Of a stretch of DNA of 64,000 bases, positions 34,753 to 43,593 are shown one piece after another. The first letter of the stretch is position 1, and the number at the start of each line of letters is the position of its first letter. Origin of the DNA: an uncultured Eubacteriales bacterium (GTDB lineage Bacteria; Bacillota; Clostridia; Christensenellales; UBA1242); NCBI GenBank assembly GCA_900551855.1, contig URXM01000003.1:1-64000 (forward strand), given 5' to 3'. The notes beneath the pieces were generated by a model. That model was not told where the DNA came from, did not search any database, and saw only the letters and a list, made by a program, of their open reading frames with translations. A program made the translations under genes and the position numbers.

Positions 34753-35421
34753 ATGAATTATTATCGCAACAAATACAAGAAGAGAAAAAGAAGAAAAGCG
34801 TGTATCATTCTGATTGCGTTTTTACTTTTTTTTGTTTTAACTTTTGTCTATGTTTATTGTGTGGTAAATCCTGTTGTTGTTGAAGCAACCAGGCATATGG
34901 TTTATTCTTTGTCAACTTCTGCAGTAAGTGATGCTGTTTATGATGTTTTGAATGAAGAAAATGTTGCGTATGAAGACATTGTAAGAATTGAATATGACAA
35001 CAGTGACAATATTGCTATGATTTCACTCGACACGATAAGGTTGAATTTGATTGCTAGAAAGTTTTATCAGGTGGCACAAGTCTATCTTGACAATATGGGA
35101 AAGAACGGAATTGATGTGGCACTGGGGACTTTTACTGGAATTCCGTTTTTGTCAGGAATAGGACCAAAGGTCAATTTAAAACTTGTGCCAATAGGAGCGA
35201 TGACTTCTGTTTTTGAAAGCAATTTGAAAAGTGCTGGTATAAACCAGACAAACCATTCTGTTTATATAAAACTTTATGCAAGTGTGAGTATGATTTTGCC
35301 TGCTTACACTGCAACCATTGACAGTGTTACAGAAGTTTTGGTGGCTGAAAGTGTGATTGTAGGCAAAGTCCCAGAAATCTACTTTGGTTCAAATTCTTCA
35401 TTGAATTTCACTCCAAATTAA
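34753..35421 (+). CDS. yunB: Sporulation protein YunB
   Basis: A 222-residue protein with a short very basic N terminus (NKYKKRKRRK), a single transmembrane helix (ACIILIAFLLFFVLTFVYVYCVV) and an extracytoplasmic domain. In that domain NPVVVEATRHMVYSLSTSAVSDAVYDVL, LGTFTGIPFLSGIGPKV and INQTNHSVYIKLYASVSMILPAYTATIDS are typical YunB segments. YunB is a sigma-E-dependent sporulation protein whose mechanism is not well defined. No ribosome site precedes ATG 34753; CATATACAT lies six bases upstream and loosely resembles a mother-cell sigma -10. The frame is also open from 34714. Confidence 0.85.
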   Translation: MNYYRNKYKKRKRRKACIILIAFLLFFVLTFVYVYCVVNPVVVEATRHMVYSLSTSAVSDAVYDVLNEENVAYEDIVRIEYDNSDNIAMISLDTIRLNLIARKFYQVAQVYLDNMGKNGIDVALGTFTGIPFLSGIGPKVNLKLVPIGAMTSVFESNLKSAGINQTNHSVYIKLYASVSMILPAYTATIDSVTEVLVAESVIVGKVPEIYFGSNSSLNFTPN

Positions 35422-35569
35422 AAGCGTTTTTGTGTTATGTTTTTCCCTAAAAAATATTTTGAAAATAAAAACATAATTTTAAAATATTTTGTAATTTATT
35501 TTGTGTATTTGTTTTAAATTGTTTTTATTTTTCCGCCTTTATGTGTTATATTTACTTAAAGGGGAACTT

Positions 35570-36328
35570 ATGGACGAAATTCAAGAAAATGCTTATGTCA
35601 AAGATACTGTTGAAAAGTCTAATGCTATGAAGTTTTTGGCAGCATTTAATGACATTGATTACACTATCAAAACTCGCTACAATATGAATCGTAGTATGGG
35701 GTTTTCTGAGGCTGTAAGAAAGGCTGTCGCTTTCAACTATACTGTTCGTAAATATGAAGATGATTTGATAAGTTATGGCAGACTTAGAAATGCTATTGTT
35801 CACGGCAATGATGATTTTATTATCGCAGAACCACATTCTGATGTTGTTGAAAAAATAGAAAAAATTGCCAGACTTTTGACAACTCCTCCTCGTGCACTTG
35901 ACAGCGTTGCAAGAAGAGATGTTTTGTCAGTTCATTGTTCTAAATCTATGAGAGAAGTTATAAAACTTATTGCTGAATCTCATTACTCAAATTTGCCTGT
36001 TTTTAATGATGATAATGAAATCATTGGCATTGCAAACGGTCAAAAGATTTTGGACTCTTTTGGAAAATATTTACTTGCTGGTGGAAAGAGTGATACATTT
36101 TTGGATTCTGTCAAAATTGAAGATATGCTTTCTAGCATTGAAAACAGCAACTATTATGCTTTTGCAAATCAAGACATAACAGTTGAGCAAGTTTTGTCGT
36201 TGTTCCATCAAAACACAAAATTGTTGGCTATTCTTGTCACCAAAAATGGTGGAGCAAAAGAAAAACCTCTTGGAATTATGACAGGGACTGATGTTTTGAA
36301 AATGAATAAGATATTAGAGAATTATTGA
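35570..36328 (+). CDS. HEPN-like domain fused to a CBS-domain pair
   Basis: A 252-residue soluble protein. Residues ~15-100 are helical and contain RNAIVH (R73, N74, H78), the R-[NDH]-x3-H pattern of HEPN domains, which in some families marks an RNase site. Residues ~115-250 hold two CBS motifs (SVHCSKSMREVIKLIAESHYSNLPVFNDDNEIIGIANG, and DITVEQVLSLF ... LGIMTGTDVLKM). CBS pairs usually bind AMP, ATP or related nucleotides. The start at ATG 35570 has AAGGGG upstream. It is monocistronic, between yunB and the ileS T-box. Whether it is a nucleotide-sensing RNase or a plain regulator cannot be told. Confidence 0.7.
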   Translation: MDEIQENAYVKDTVEKSNAMKFLAAFNDIDYTIKTRYNMNRSMGFSEAVRKAVAFNYTVRKYEDDLISYGRLRNAIVHGNDDFIIAEPHSDVVEKIEKIARLLTTPPRALDSVARRDVLSVHCSKSMREVIKLIAESHYSNLPVFNDDNEIIGIANGQKILDSFGKYLLAGGKSDTFLDSVKIEDMLSSIENSNYYAFANQDITVEQVLSLFHQNTKLLAILVTKNGGAKEKPLGIMTGTDVLKMNKILENY

Positions 36329-36336
36329 TACATCAA

Positions 36337-36365
36337 TTGACAATAAATTTTGCTTTGTGTATAAT
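36337..36365 (+). promoter_or_regulatory. Consensus promoter of T-box-ileS
   Basis: TTGACA (36337-36342), exactly 17 bases, TATAAT (36360-36365). It begins only nine bases after the preceding stop codon. Confidence 0.92.
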
Positions 36366-36371
36366 TAAATC

Positions 36372-36675
36372 AGTTGTTGAGTTGTGAAAAACAACAAGAC
36401 AAAAAATATGTTTACGACTTAAAAGACGCTTGAGAAAAGACACGGTTTTATTTGGTTGATTTTCAGAGAGTTGCCGTTTTGGTGAAAGGCAATATGATGC
36501 AAATAAAATTATCACTTTTCGAGTCGCTTTCTGAGCATTCTAAATTTGTTTTTAGGGTGTTAGGCAAAGACGGTGGCTTCCCGTAAGTTAAGCAGGTGTG
36601 TGTTGGCACGCTGAAAGTTTACAAGTGGTTTATGACCTTGGAGGTTCTTGTAACTTTCAAGGTTATTTTATTTTG
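36372..36675 (+). promoter_or_regulatory. T-box riboswitch controlling ileS
   Basis: Leader RNA that reads the charging state of tRNA-Ile. CAGAGAG...GGTGAAAGGC (36464-36490) is the stem I distal loop. The probable specifier codon ATC is at 36511-36513 in ATTATCACTTTTCGAGTCGC. The antiterminator is formed by GAAAGTT.ACAAG with CTTGTAACTTTC, with a bulge starting TGGT (36626-36629) that can pair with tRNA ACCA. The competing terminator pairs ACCTTG (36635-36640) with CAAGGT (36658-36663) ahead of a T-rich run. The bulge reads TGGTTTA rather than the usual TGGNACC. This explains the 365 bases between 36328 and 36694. Confidence 0.85.
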
Positions 36676-36693
36676 ATTTAGGAGGAATGTTTT

Positions 36694-39600
36694 GTGAAAA
36701 AAGAAGTTACTGTTCCAAATTTTGTGGAAATGGAAAAAGGTATTTTGAAATTTTGGAAAGACAATGACAGTTTTCATAAATTGGTAAAGAAAAATGCTGG
36801 TCATGAAAGATTTAAGTTTCTTGATGGTCCTGCTACTGCAAACAACCGTCTTGGAATCCATCACTTCTGGGGGAGAACTTTAAAAGATTTGACAATTCGT
36901 TATAATGCTTTGAAAGGCAAAGATTGTCAATATCAAAATGGTTTTGATGGACAAGGTCTTTGGGTTGAAGTAAATGTAGAAAAAGAACTTGGGCTTAATG
37001 GAAAACCTGAAATTGTTAAATATGGAATTGATAAATTCACCAACAAGTGTATGGAAAGGGTGAAGTATTTTGCCAACGAAATAACAAACCAATCAATTCG
37101 TATGGGGCAATGGATGGATTGGGATCACAGTTATTATACAAACACTGATGAAAACATCACTTCTATTTGGTATTTCTTGAAAGAATGCGACAAACATGGT
37201 TGGATAATTAGAAAAAACAGACCTATGGCTTGGTGTCCTCGTTGTGGAACAAGTTTGTCAGAACACGAAATGTCTTCTTCTTATCATGAAGTGGAACATA
37301 CTGCTGTATTTATTAAACTTCCTGTAAAAAACAGAGATTTCAAAATGGTTGCTTGGACAACAACTCCTTGGACTCTTGCTGCAAATGTTGCTCTTGCTGT
37401 AAATCCAGAATTTGATTATGTTGAAGTTGATTTCCACGGAGAAAAACTTGTTCTTGGAAAAGATCGTTTGAAGATTTTGAAAGAAGAAGTTAAAATTTTG
37501 AAAGAATTTAAAGGCTCAGAACTTGTTGGGCTTGAATATGAAACTTGCTTCCCAGAACTTCCTGAAGAAAATTTTGCACATAAAATTGTCGTTTGGGACG
37601 AAGTTGACAACACTGAAGGAAGCTGTGTAGTTCATATCGCTCCAGGTTGTGGTGCAGAAGACTTTGATTTGGGACAAACTTTGGGACTTCCAGAAATTTG
37701 CCCAATAAACGAACAAGGCGTTATGCTTCCAAACACTGGGTTCCTTGCTGGCAAGAAGACAACAGATGTTGTTGATTTGGTTGTTGAGCGTTTAAAGAAA
37801 GACAACAAACTTTTGTATGCTCATAAATATAAACACTCTTATCCTTTCTGCTGGAGATGTAAAACAGATTTGGTTTACAAACTTGTCTCTGGTTGGTTTA
37901 TCAAGATTGATGAAATTAGACCAATGGCTTTGAAGGCAATTGAAGATGTTGAGTTTAAGCCAGAATATGCAAAGAAAAGAATGGCTGACTGGCTTCAAAA
38001 TATGGGAGATTGGAACATTTCAAGAAGTCGTTTCTATGGACTTCCTCTTCCTTTCTATGTTTGTGAAAAATGTGGTAAGGTTCATGTTATTGGATCTTTG
38101 GAAGAGTTGAAAGCAAAAGCTGTAAACCCAGAACTTGTTGACAAACTTCCAAACATTCACAGACCTTGGATTGATGATATAAAAATCAAATGTGATTGTG
38201 GCGAAACAGTGTCAAGAGTCAGCGATGTTGGAGATGTTTGGCTTGATGCTGGAATAACTCCATTCTCAACTAAAAAATATTTCACAGACAAGAAGTTCTT
38301 TAATGAAAACTTCCCAAGTGATTATGTTTGCGAAATGATTGAACAAATTAAACTTTGGTTCTATTCACTTTTGATTATGAGCGTTGTTTTGACTGGAAAA
38401 GCGCCTTATAAAAAACTTGTCACATATCAATATGTTAGAGATGAAAACGGTGGAGAATTCCATAAGAGTGGTGGAAATTCTTTGGAAGCAGATGTTGTTG
38501 CTGACAAGGTTGGAGCAGATGTTGTTCGTTATCTTTACTCTTCATCAAGTCCAAACAATGATATGAGATTTGGCTACACTTTGACAGATGAAGCAAGAAG
38601 AAAGATGTTGGCATTTTGGAATATTTACACTTTCTTTAACACTTATGCTTGCATTGATAATCCTGCTCTTGATGGTTTTAAACCAAAGGTTGAAGATTTG
38701 TCTATCTCTGACAAATGGCTTATTGAAAGCATAAACAAATTTGTCGCTGACAGTGATAAAAATTATGCAGATGACAAACAATTCTTGGTTGTTCGTGATT
38801 TTGAAAAATTGGTTGATGATATTTCTAACTTCTATATCAGAAGCAACCGTAAGAGATTCTGGAAGAGTGAAAACAAAAATGACCAATTAACTGCTTACTG
38901 GTGCTTGTATAGTGCTATTAAGGCAATGATTAGAGTTATGACTCCAATTATTCCTTTCTTGACAGAGTATATTTGGCAAAATTTGGTTCGTGAAATTGAA
39001 AAGAATGAGACAGAATGCATTATGCTCAGTGGTTTCCCTACAAAAATTTATGATGCTGACTTTGGCGATATTTTGGAAAGAACAAAAATTGCAAGAGATA
39101 TTATGTCAACAGCTCAAAGATTGAGAAATGAAAATCAAATCAAAGTTAAACAACCACTTCGCGTTATGTATGTTGCAGGTGGAGACAAGACTGTTTCTGT
39201 GCTTGAAGATTTTGAAGATATCATCAAAGATGAATTGAATGTTAAAGAGCTTAAAGCTGTTGTTGATGACAGTATGTTTAATGATGAATATTTGTCTGTA
39301 AACTTCAAAAAGGCAGGAGCAGTTTTGAAGGGTGAAGTTCAAAAACTTAAAACTGTTTTGGCAGGGCTTTCTGATGAAGAAAACAAGAAAGTTATGCAAG
39401 AATATAAAACTGGAAAAGTTTCTGTTGGAGAGTTTAAAGATTTGGACAGCGAACTTTTCAATCTTGAGAAGAAACCAAAAACTGACTTTGTTATTGCACA
39501 TGAAAATGGAAATACAGTTGTGCTTGATATAACTCTTGACGAAGACTTAATTTTGGAAGGTTTGTATCGTGAATTTGTCAGAGGACTTCAGGTTTTGAGA

Positions 39601-39813
39601 AAAGAAGCAGATTTTTCTATTGATGATAGAATCTATGCCTACTTTGAAACTGCTGACGAACAACTTGCAACAATGCTTTACAGATTTATGAACAAAATTA
39701 AACAAGAAGTTTTGATTGTTCGTGCAGTTGAAAAAATTGACAAACCAGACATTGAAAAGAAAATTGAAGTAGGTGACAGCTTTATTATTACAAAATTTGC
39801 AAAGAAGATTTAA
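36694..39813 (+). CDS. ileS: Isoleucyl-tRNA synthetase, GTG start
   Basis: A class I synthetase of 1039 residues that charges tRNA-Ile. It has DGPATANNRLGIHHFWGRTLKD as the HIGH region, WTTTPWTLAANVALAVNP in the editing domain, zinc-type Cys pairs (CPRCGTS, CWRCKTD, CEKCGKVH), and FHKSGGNSLEAD at the KMSKS position. Its length and anticodon-binding tail fit the eukaryote-like (mupirocin-resistant type) IleRS2 group rather than the ~920-residue bacterial type; this is inferred from motifs. The GTG start at 36694 is set by AGGAGG at 36680-36685. It is regulated by the T-box leader. Confidence 0.95.
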   Translation: MKKEVTVPNFVEMEKGILKFWKDNDSFHKLVKKNAGHERFKFLDGPATANNRLGIHHFWGRTLKDLTIRYNALKGKDCQYQNGFDGQGLWVEVNVEKELGLNGKPEIVKYGIDKFTNKCMERVKYFANEITNQSIRMGQWMDWDHSYYTNTDENITSIWYFLKECDKHGWIIRKNRPMAWCPRCGTSLSEHEMSSSYHEVEHTAVFIKLPVKNRDFKMVAWTTTPWTLAANVALAVNPEFDYVEVDFHGEKLVLGKDRLKILKEEVKILKEFKGSELVGLEYETCFPELPEENFAHKIVVWDEVDNTEGSCVVHIAPGCGAEDFDLGQTLGLPEICPINEQGVMLPNTGFLAGKKTTDVVDLVVERLKKDNKLLYAHKYKHSYPFCWRCKTDLVYKLVSGWFIKIDEIRPMALKAIEDVEFKPEYAKKRMADWLQNMGDWNISRSRFYGLPLPFYVCEKCGKVHVIGSLEELKAKAVNPELVDKLPNIHRPWIDDIKIKCDCGETVSRVSDVGDVWLDAGITPFSTKKYFTDKKFFNENFPSDYVCEMIEQIKLWFYSLLIMSVVLTGKAPYKKLVTYQYVRDENGGEFHKSGGNSLEADVVADKVGADVVRYLYSSSSPNNDMRFGYTLTDEARRKMLAFWNIYTFFNTYACIDNPALDGFKPKVEDLSISDKWLIESINKFVADSDKNYADDKQFLVVRDFEKLVDDISNFYIRSNRKRFWKSENKNDQLTAYWCLYSAIKAMIRVMTPIIPFLTEYIWQNLVREIEKNETECIMLSGFPTKIYDADFGDILERTKIARDIMSTAQRLRNENQIKVKQPLRVMYVAGGDKTVSVLEDFEDIIKDELNVKELKAVVDDSMFNDEYLSVNFKKAGAVLKGEVQKLKTVLAGLSDEENKKVMQEYKTGKVSVGEFKDLDSELFNLEKKPKTDFVIAHENGNTVVLDITLDEDLILEGLYREFVRGLQVLRKEADFSIDDRIYAYFETADEQLATMLYRFMNKIKQEVLIVRAVEKIDKPDIEKKIEVGDSFIITKFAKKI

Positions 39814-39848
39814 TCGAAAGTTTTGCTTATATTTTTTGAGGAGAAATA

Positions 39849-40691
39849 ATGAGAGTTGCAGATAGTTGGAAAGATTATAAAGTTTTGGCAACAGGCGATG
39901 GCGAAAAACTTGAAAGTTGGGCTGGTATAACACTTTTAAGACCAGACCCTCAAGTTATTTGGCATAAGAAAAGAGATTTGAAGAAAAATGTTGATGCATT
40001 CTATGAAAGAAAAGATGGTGGTGGGCTTTGGCATTACAACAAAAGTATACCAGCTGAATGGGAGATAGAATGGAAAGGCTTGAAGTTTATTGTCAAGCCT
40101 ATGGGATTTAAGCATACTGGCATTTTCCCAGAGCAAGCAGTAAACTGGGAAATGATGGCAAAGCTTATCAAAAACACAAATCGACCTATCAAAGTCTTGA
40201 ATTTGTTTGCTTACACTGGTGGTGCTTCTGTGGCGTGCTCTAAAGCAGGAGCAAGTGTAACACACATTGATGCAAGCAAAGGCATGGTTGAAAGAGCGAA
40301 AGAAAATGCAAGATTAAATGGCATTTCAAACATAAGATTTATTGTTGATGATTGTCAAAAGTTTATTGAAAGAGAAATCAGAAGAGGAAACACTTACGAC
40401 GCAATAATTATGGATCCTCCAAGTTATGGGCGTGGACCTAGTGGCGAAATGTGGAAATTGGAAAACGATTTGGCTGATTTTGTTGCACTTACAAAAAAAG
40501 TCCTTTCTGACAAACCATTGTTTGTTTTGATAAATTCTTACACTACAGGGCTTCAACCAACTGTTATTGCAAACATTTTGAAGTCTGTGTTTGGAAATGA
40601 AAATGTTGAAGCTGATGAAATTGGACTTCCTACTGAAGAAGGATTGATTTTGCCTTGTGGGGCAAGTGGAGTAAAAATATGGAAAAATTAA
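39849..40691 (+). CDS. Class I SAM-dependent rRNA methyltransferase (COG1092, RlmI-like)
   Basis: A 280-residue Rossmann methyltransferase. The SAM site is VLNLFAYTGGASVACSKAGASVTHIDASKGMVERAKENARLNGI, and the catalytic-type motif is IIMDPPSYGRGP. Both match the COG1092 family, which contains 23S rRNA m5C1962 methyltransferase RlmI. It lacks the N-terminal PUA domain of RlmI, so the exact target is uncertain. GAGGAG precedes ATG 39849, and the next gene overlaps it by 13 bases, suggesting a co-translated RNA-modification pair. Confidence 0.85.
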   Translation: MRVADSWKDYKVLATGDGEKLESWAGITLLRPDPQVIWHKKRDLKKNVDAFYERKDGGGLWHYNKSIPAEWEIEWKGLKFIVKPMGFKHTGIFPEQAVNWEMMAKLIKNTNRPIKVLNLFAYTGGASVACSKAGASVTHIDASKGMVERAKENARLNGISNIRFIVDDCQKFIEREIRRGNTYDAIIMDPPSYGRGPSGEMWKLENDLADFVALTKKVLSDKPLFVLINSYTTGLQPTVIANILKSVFGNENVEADEIGLPTEEGLILPCGASGVKIWKN

Positions 40692-41374
40692 CAGTTTTAT
40701 ATGAAGATAATCAAATTGTTGTGGTTATAAAGCCACAAAATGTCCCTACTATGCCAGACAATAGCAAAGATGAAGATATGCTTTCAATGGTTAAGGCGTA
40801 TGTGAAAGAAAAGTATAACAAAGAAGGCGAAGCTTTTATTGGGCTCGTTCACAGATTGGATCGTCCAACAGGTGGAATTATGGTCTTTGCTAGAAATTCT
40901 AAATCAGCAAAAAGATTGTCCGAACAATTTTCAACACATGATGTAGAAAAAGTTTATTATGCTGTCACAAAGGGCGTTGTAAAAGTTAAAACTCAAAAAT
41001 TGGTAAACTATTTAAAGAAAGACGAAAAAGAAAACATCGTAAAAATAGTTCCTATGTCAGAAACTGGGGCTAAAAAAGCAGAACTTGTCTATAATTTATT
41101 GGAAGAAAATGGAAAAGAGAGTCTTTTGGAAGTCAAAATTTTGACTGGAAGAAGTCATCAAATCAGACTTCAACTTGCAAATATTGGATATCCACTTGTT
41201 GGAGATGTCAAATATGGCAAAGAAAAAGGACAAACTTCAAAATTGGGATTATGGGCAGGGAAACTTGCATTCAATCATCCAACTACAAAAGAGAGAATGG
41301 TTTTTATGGCTTGTCCTGATATGGATAAAGAGCCTTGGAAAAACTTTAGAATGGAAAAATATCTTGTTAGGTAG
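40679..41374 (+). CDS. RluA/RluD-family pseudouridine synthase
   Basis: A 231-residue RNA pseudouridine synthase. The catalytic motif is LVHRLDRPTGGIMVFARN, with the conserved Asp in HRLD. TGRSHQIRLQLANIGYPLVGDVKYG is the second signature. No S4 domain is present, so it is a short RluC/RluD relative; the target uridine in rRNA or tRNA cannot be fixed. The start at ATG 40679 lies within the end of the methyltransferase gene. pepF follows nine bases after the stop. Confidence 0.9.
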   Translation: MEKLTVLYEDNQIVVVIKPQNVPTMPDNSKDEDMLSMVKAYVKEKYNKEGEAFIGLVHRLDRPTGGIMVFARNSKSAKRLSEQFSTHDVEKVYYAVTKGVVKVKTQKLVNYLKKDEKENIVKIVPMSETGAKKAELVYNLLEENGKESLLEVKILTGRSHQIRLQLANIGYPLVGDVKYGKEKGQTSKLGLWAGKLAFNHPTTKERMVFMACPDMDKEPWKNFRMEKYLVR

Positions 41375-41383
41375 GGGAGTTGT

Positions 41384-43162
41384 ATGAAGTTAAGAAGCGA
41401 AATTGAAGGAAAATATAAATGGGACTTGTCAAAGTATTGCAAAAGTGTAGAAGATTTTTACGCAAGACTGGAAAAGGTTGCTGGCAGAGCAAAAGATTTC
41501 AAGGAATATGAAGGCAAACTTTCTGACGACAACACTTTGTTTGAATGTCTTGAACTTGAAACAGAAATTGACAAAGAATTATCACTTTTGGCAGTTTATG
41601 CAAGTTTGAAATTGAGCGAAGATAATTCTGACAGACAGGCAAATGAGATGAATGAAAAAATGGGTATAGTTATATCCAAATTTTCTACTGCAACTTCTTA
41701 TGTTGATGTGGAAATAAGCAAGTTTAAAGAAGAGAAACTCAAAGCTTTGCAATCAAATGAAAAATTTAAAAACTATTCAAGATATTTTGAAGCAGTTTTA
41801 AGAGAGAAAAAGCACACATTGAGCAAAAGAGAAGAGTTGCTTATTTCTCAACTTGGCGAATTTTTGGGCGGTTTTTCAAGTAATTTCGATAAATTTACTG
41901 ATGTAGATTTGAAGTTTGACAACATCAAAGACAGCAATGGAAAAGAATATGAATTTAACCAATCAAAATATTCTGTTTATGTTGAAAGCAAGGACAGATC
42001 ATTGAGAGAAAATGCTTTTAAGCAGATGAATGGAAAGCACGGAGAATTTATAAACTTTCTTGCAAACAACTATATCAATGATGTTAAAGAAGATTGCATT
42101 TTTGCAAAAATAAGAAAATATAAATCAGCACTTTCTGCGTCAATCTACAATGAAGAAGCAGACGAAAAAGTTTATAAATTGTTGGTAAAGAAAGTAAGAA
42201 AAAATGTTGGACTTTTGCAGAGATATTTTGAAGTTAAACGCAAGATGTTGAATCTTGATAGATTTGCAATTTATGACACTTTTGCACCAGTTGTTGAAGA
42301 GGTGGATAAAAAATATTCTTATGATGAAGCCATTGAATTGATCAAAGAAGCTGTTTCTGTTTTGGGCGATGAGTATGTTTCTTTGATTGACAGAGCAAAA
42401 AATGAACGCTGGATTGATGTTTATCCAAACAAAAACAAATCAAGTGGGGCGTTTTCTACCGGCTCTTATGGAGCAAATCCTGTTGTACTGACAAACTATG
42501 AAGGGAATCTTGAAAGTGTGTTTACATTGGCACACGAATTGGGACATGCAATGCATACCTATTTTTCCGAAAAATTCCAGCCAATTCAAACTTCAAATTA
42601 TGTGATTTTTGTGGCAGAAGTTGCAAGCAATGTAAATGAGATGCTATTGCTTCGTTTGCTTATGTCTCGTGCAAAGACAAAACAAGAAAGAATTTATTAT
42701 TACGACCACTTCCTTAAACAGATGCGTTCTTCAATTTTTAGACAGACAATGTTCTCTGAATTTGAAGAATTTGCTCACAAAGAATATGAGAAAGAAAAGC
42801 CACTTTCTCCAGAGTTGTTGTGCGAAGAATATGAAAAATTAAACAACTTTTATCACGGGAGAAAAGTTAAACAAATACCTGAAATGAAATATGAGTGGGC
42901 GAGAATTCCTCATTTCTTTAGAAGTTTTTATGTGTATAAATATGCAACAGGACTTATCTGTGCAATAAAGATTTCTCACGATTTGACAACAGATCCAAAA
43001 TTCTACAAAGATTATCTCAAGTTTTTGTCTTCAGGGAACAGTGCTGACCCTATTTCTCTGTTGAAGATTGCTGATTGTGATTTGACAAAAGAAGAAACTT
43101 TTGATCAGGCTTTTGCAGCTTGTGAAGAAATTATAGAAAAATGGGAACACGAGTTAGACTAA
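41384..43162 (+). CDS. pepF: Oligoendopeptidase F (M3 metallopeptidase)
   Basis: A 592-residue cytoplasmic zinc peptidase that cleaves short peptides. The zinc site is TLAHELGHAMH (H384, E385, H388), with the downstream Glu in VAEVASNVNEMLL. GGGGAG precedes ATG 41384. The protein is of the family's usual length (about 600). It is the last gene of the ileS-to-pepF cluster; a terminator follows at 43208. Confidence 0.95.
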   Translation: MKLRSEIEGKYKWDLSKYCKSVEDFYARLEKVAGRAKDFKEYEGKLSDDNTLFECLELETEIDKELSLLAVYASLKLSEDNSDRQANEMNEKMGIVISKFSTATSYVDVEISKFKEEKLKALQSNEKFKNYSRYFEAVLREKKHTLSKREELLISQLGEFLGGFSSNFDKFTDVDLKFDNIKDSNGKEYEFNQSKYSVYVESKDRSLRENAFKQMNGKHGEFINFLANNYINDVKEDCIFAKIRKYKSALSASIYNEEADEKVYKLLVKKVRKNVGLLQRYFEVKRKMLNLDRFAIYDTFAPVVEEVDKKYSYDEAIELIKEAVSVLGDEYVSLIDRAKNERWIDVYPNKNKSSGAFSTGSYGANPVVLTNYEGNLESVFTLAHELGHAMHTYFSEKFQPIQTSNYVIFVAEVASNVNEMLLLRLLMSRAKTKQERIYYYDHFLKQMRSSIFRQTMFSEFEEFAHKEYEKEKPLSPELLCEEYEKLNNFYHGRKVKQIPEMKYEWARIPHFFRSFYVYKYATGLICAIKISHDLTTDPKFYKDYLKFLSSGNSADPISLLKIADCDLTKEETFDQAFAACEEIIEKWEHELD

Positions 43163-43207
43163 TAAAAATGCATAAATATTTTACATTATGTATAAATATA
43201 CAAAAAT

Positions 43208-43243
43208 AAAAACGAACAAGAAGTTATGCTTGCTCGTTTTTTT
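43208..43243 (+). terminator. Terminator after pepF
   Basis: AAAACGAACAAG pairs with CTTGCTCGTTTT (one mismatch) and is followed by T residues. Confidence 0.85.
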
Positions 43244-43280
43244 GATGGTTATCGTTGGATATTTATGATTTATTTGAAGT

Positions 43281-43484
43281 TTACTTGTTGTTTTTTGCTA
43301 TTAGATAACCTACCATAAAATATAGTATATTGTTTCCATCTATGCAGTTGTTCCAGCCACATTGAGGGGGACATGGAGGAGGGCAACAGCAAGGTGATGG
43401 AGGTGGTGGCTGACAACAGCAACCATTACTGAATGGACGCAAATCTTGACAACAACCTGTCATGTATTTTGTTGAATATCTCAT
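43281..43484 (-). CDS. Small Cys/Pro-rich protein, 67 residues
   Basis: A 67-residue peptide with 11 Cys and 11 Pro in its first 45 residues, including CC, two CCC triplets and PPPP runs, then a short hydrophobic end (NILYFMVGYLIAK). GGAGG lies seven bases before ATG 43484, which supports real translation. The composition resembles small cross-linked coat or exosporium proteins of spore formers, but no family was recognised. It is monocistronic and convergent with pepF. Confidence 0.65.
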   Translation of the reverse strand: MRYSTKYMTGCCQDLRPFSNGCCCQPPPPSPCCCPPPCPPQCGWNNCIDGNNILYFMVGYLIAKNNK

Positions 43485-43578
43485 TTGTTTGCCTCCATTA
43501 TCAGTCTATGTCAAGTTTTGTTTTATGTTCTTATTTTTGTAGCAAAATTTGATTTTGTTTTGTGATTATTTTTTTATA

Positions 43579-43587
43579 TGCTAAAAT
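43579..43587 (+). promoter_or_regulatory. Extended -10 predicting a leaderless tlyA mRNA
   Basis: TGCTAAAAT, with hexamer 43582-43587, is followed by six bases (GTTGAT) and ATG 43594. No ribosome site and only a weak -35. Confidence 0.6.
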
Positions 43588-43593
43588 GTTGAT

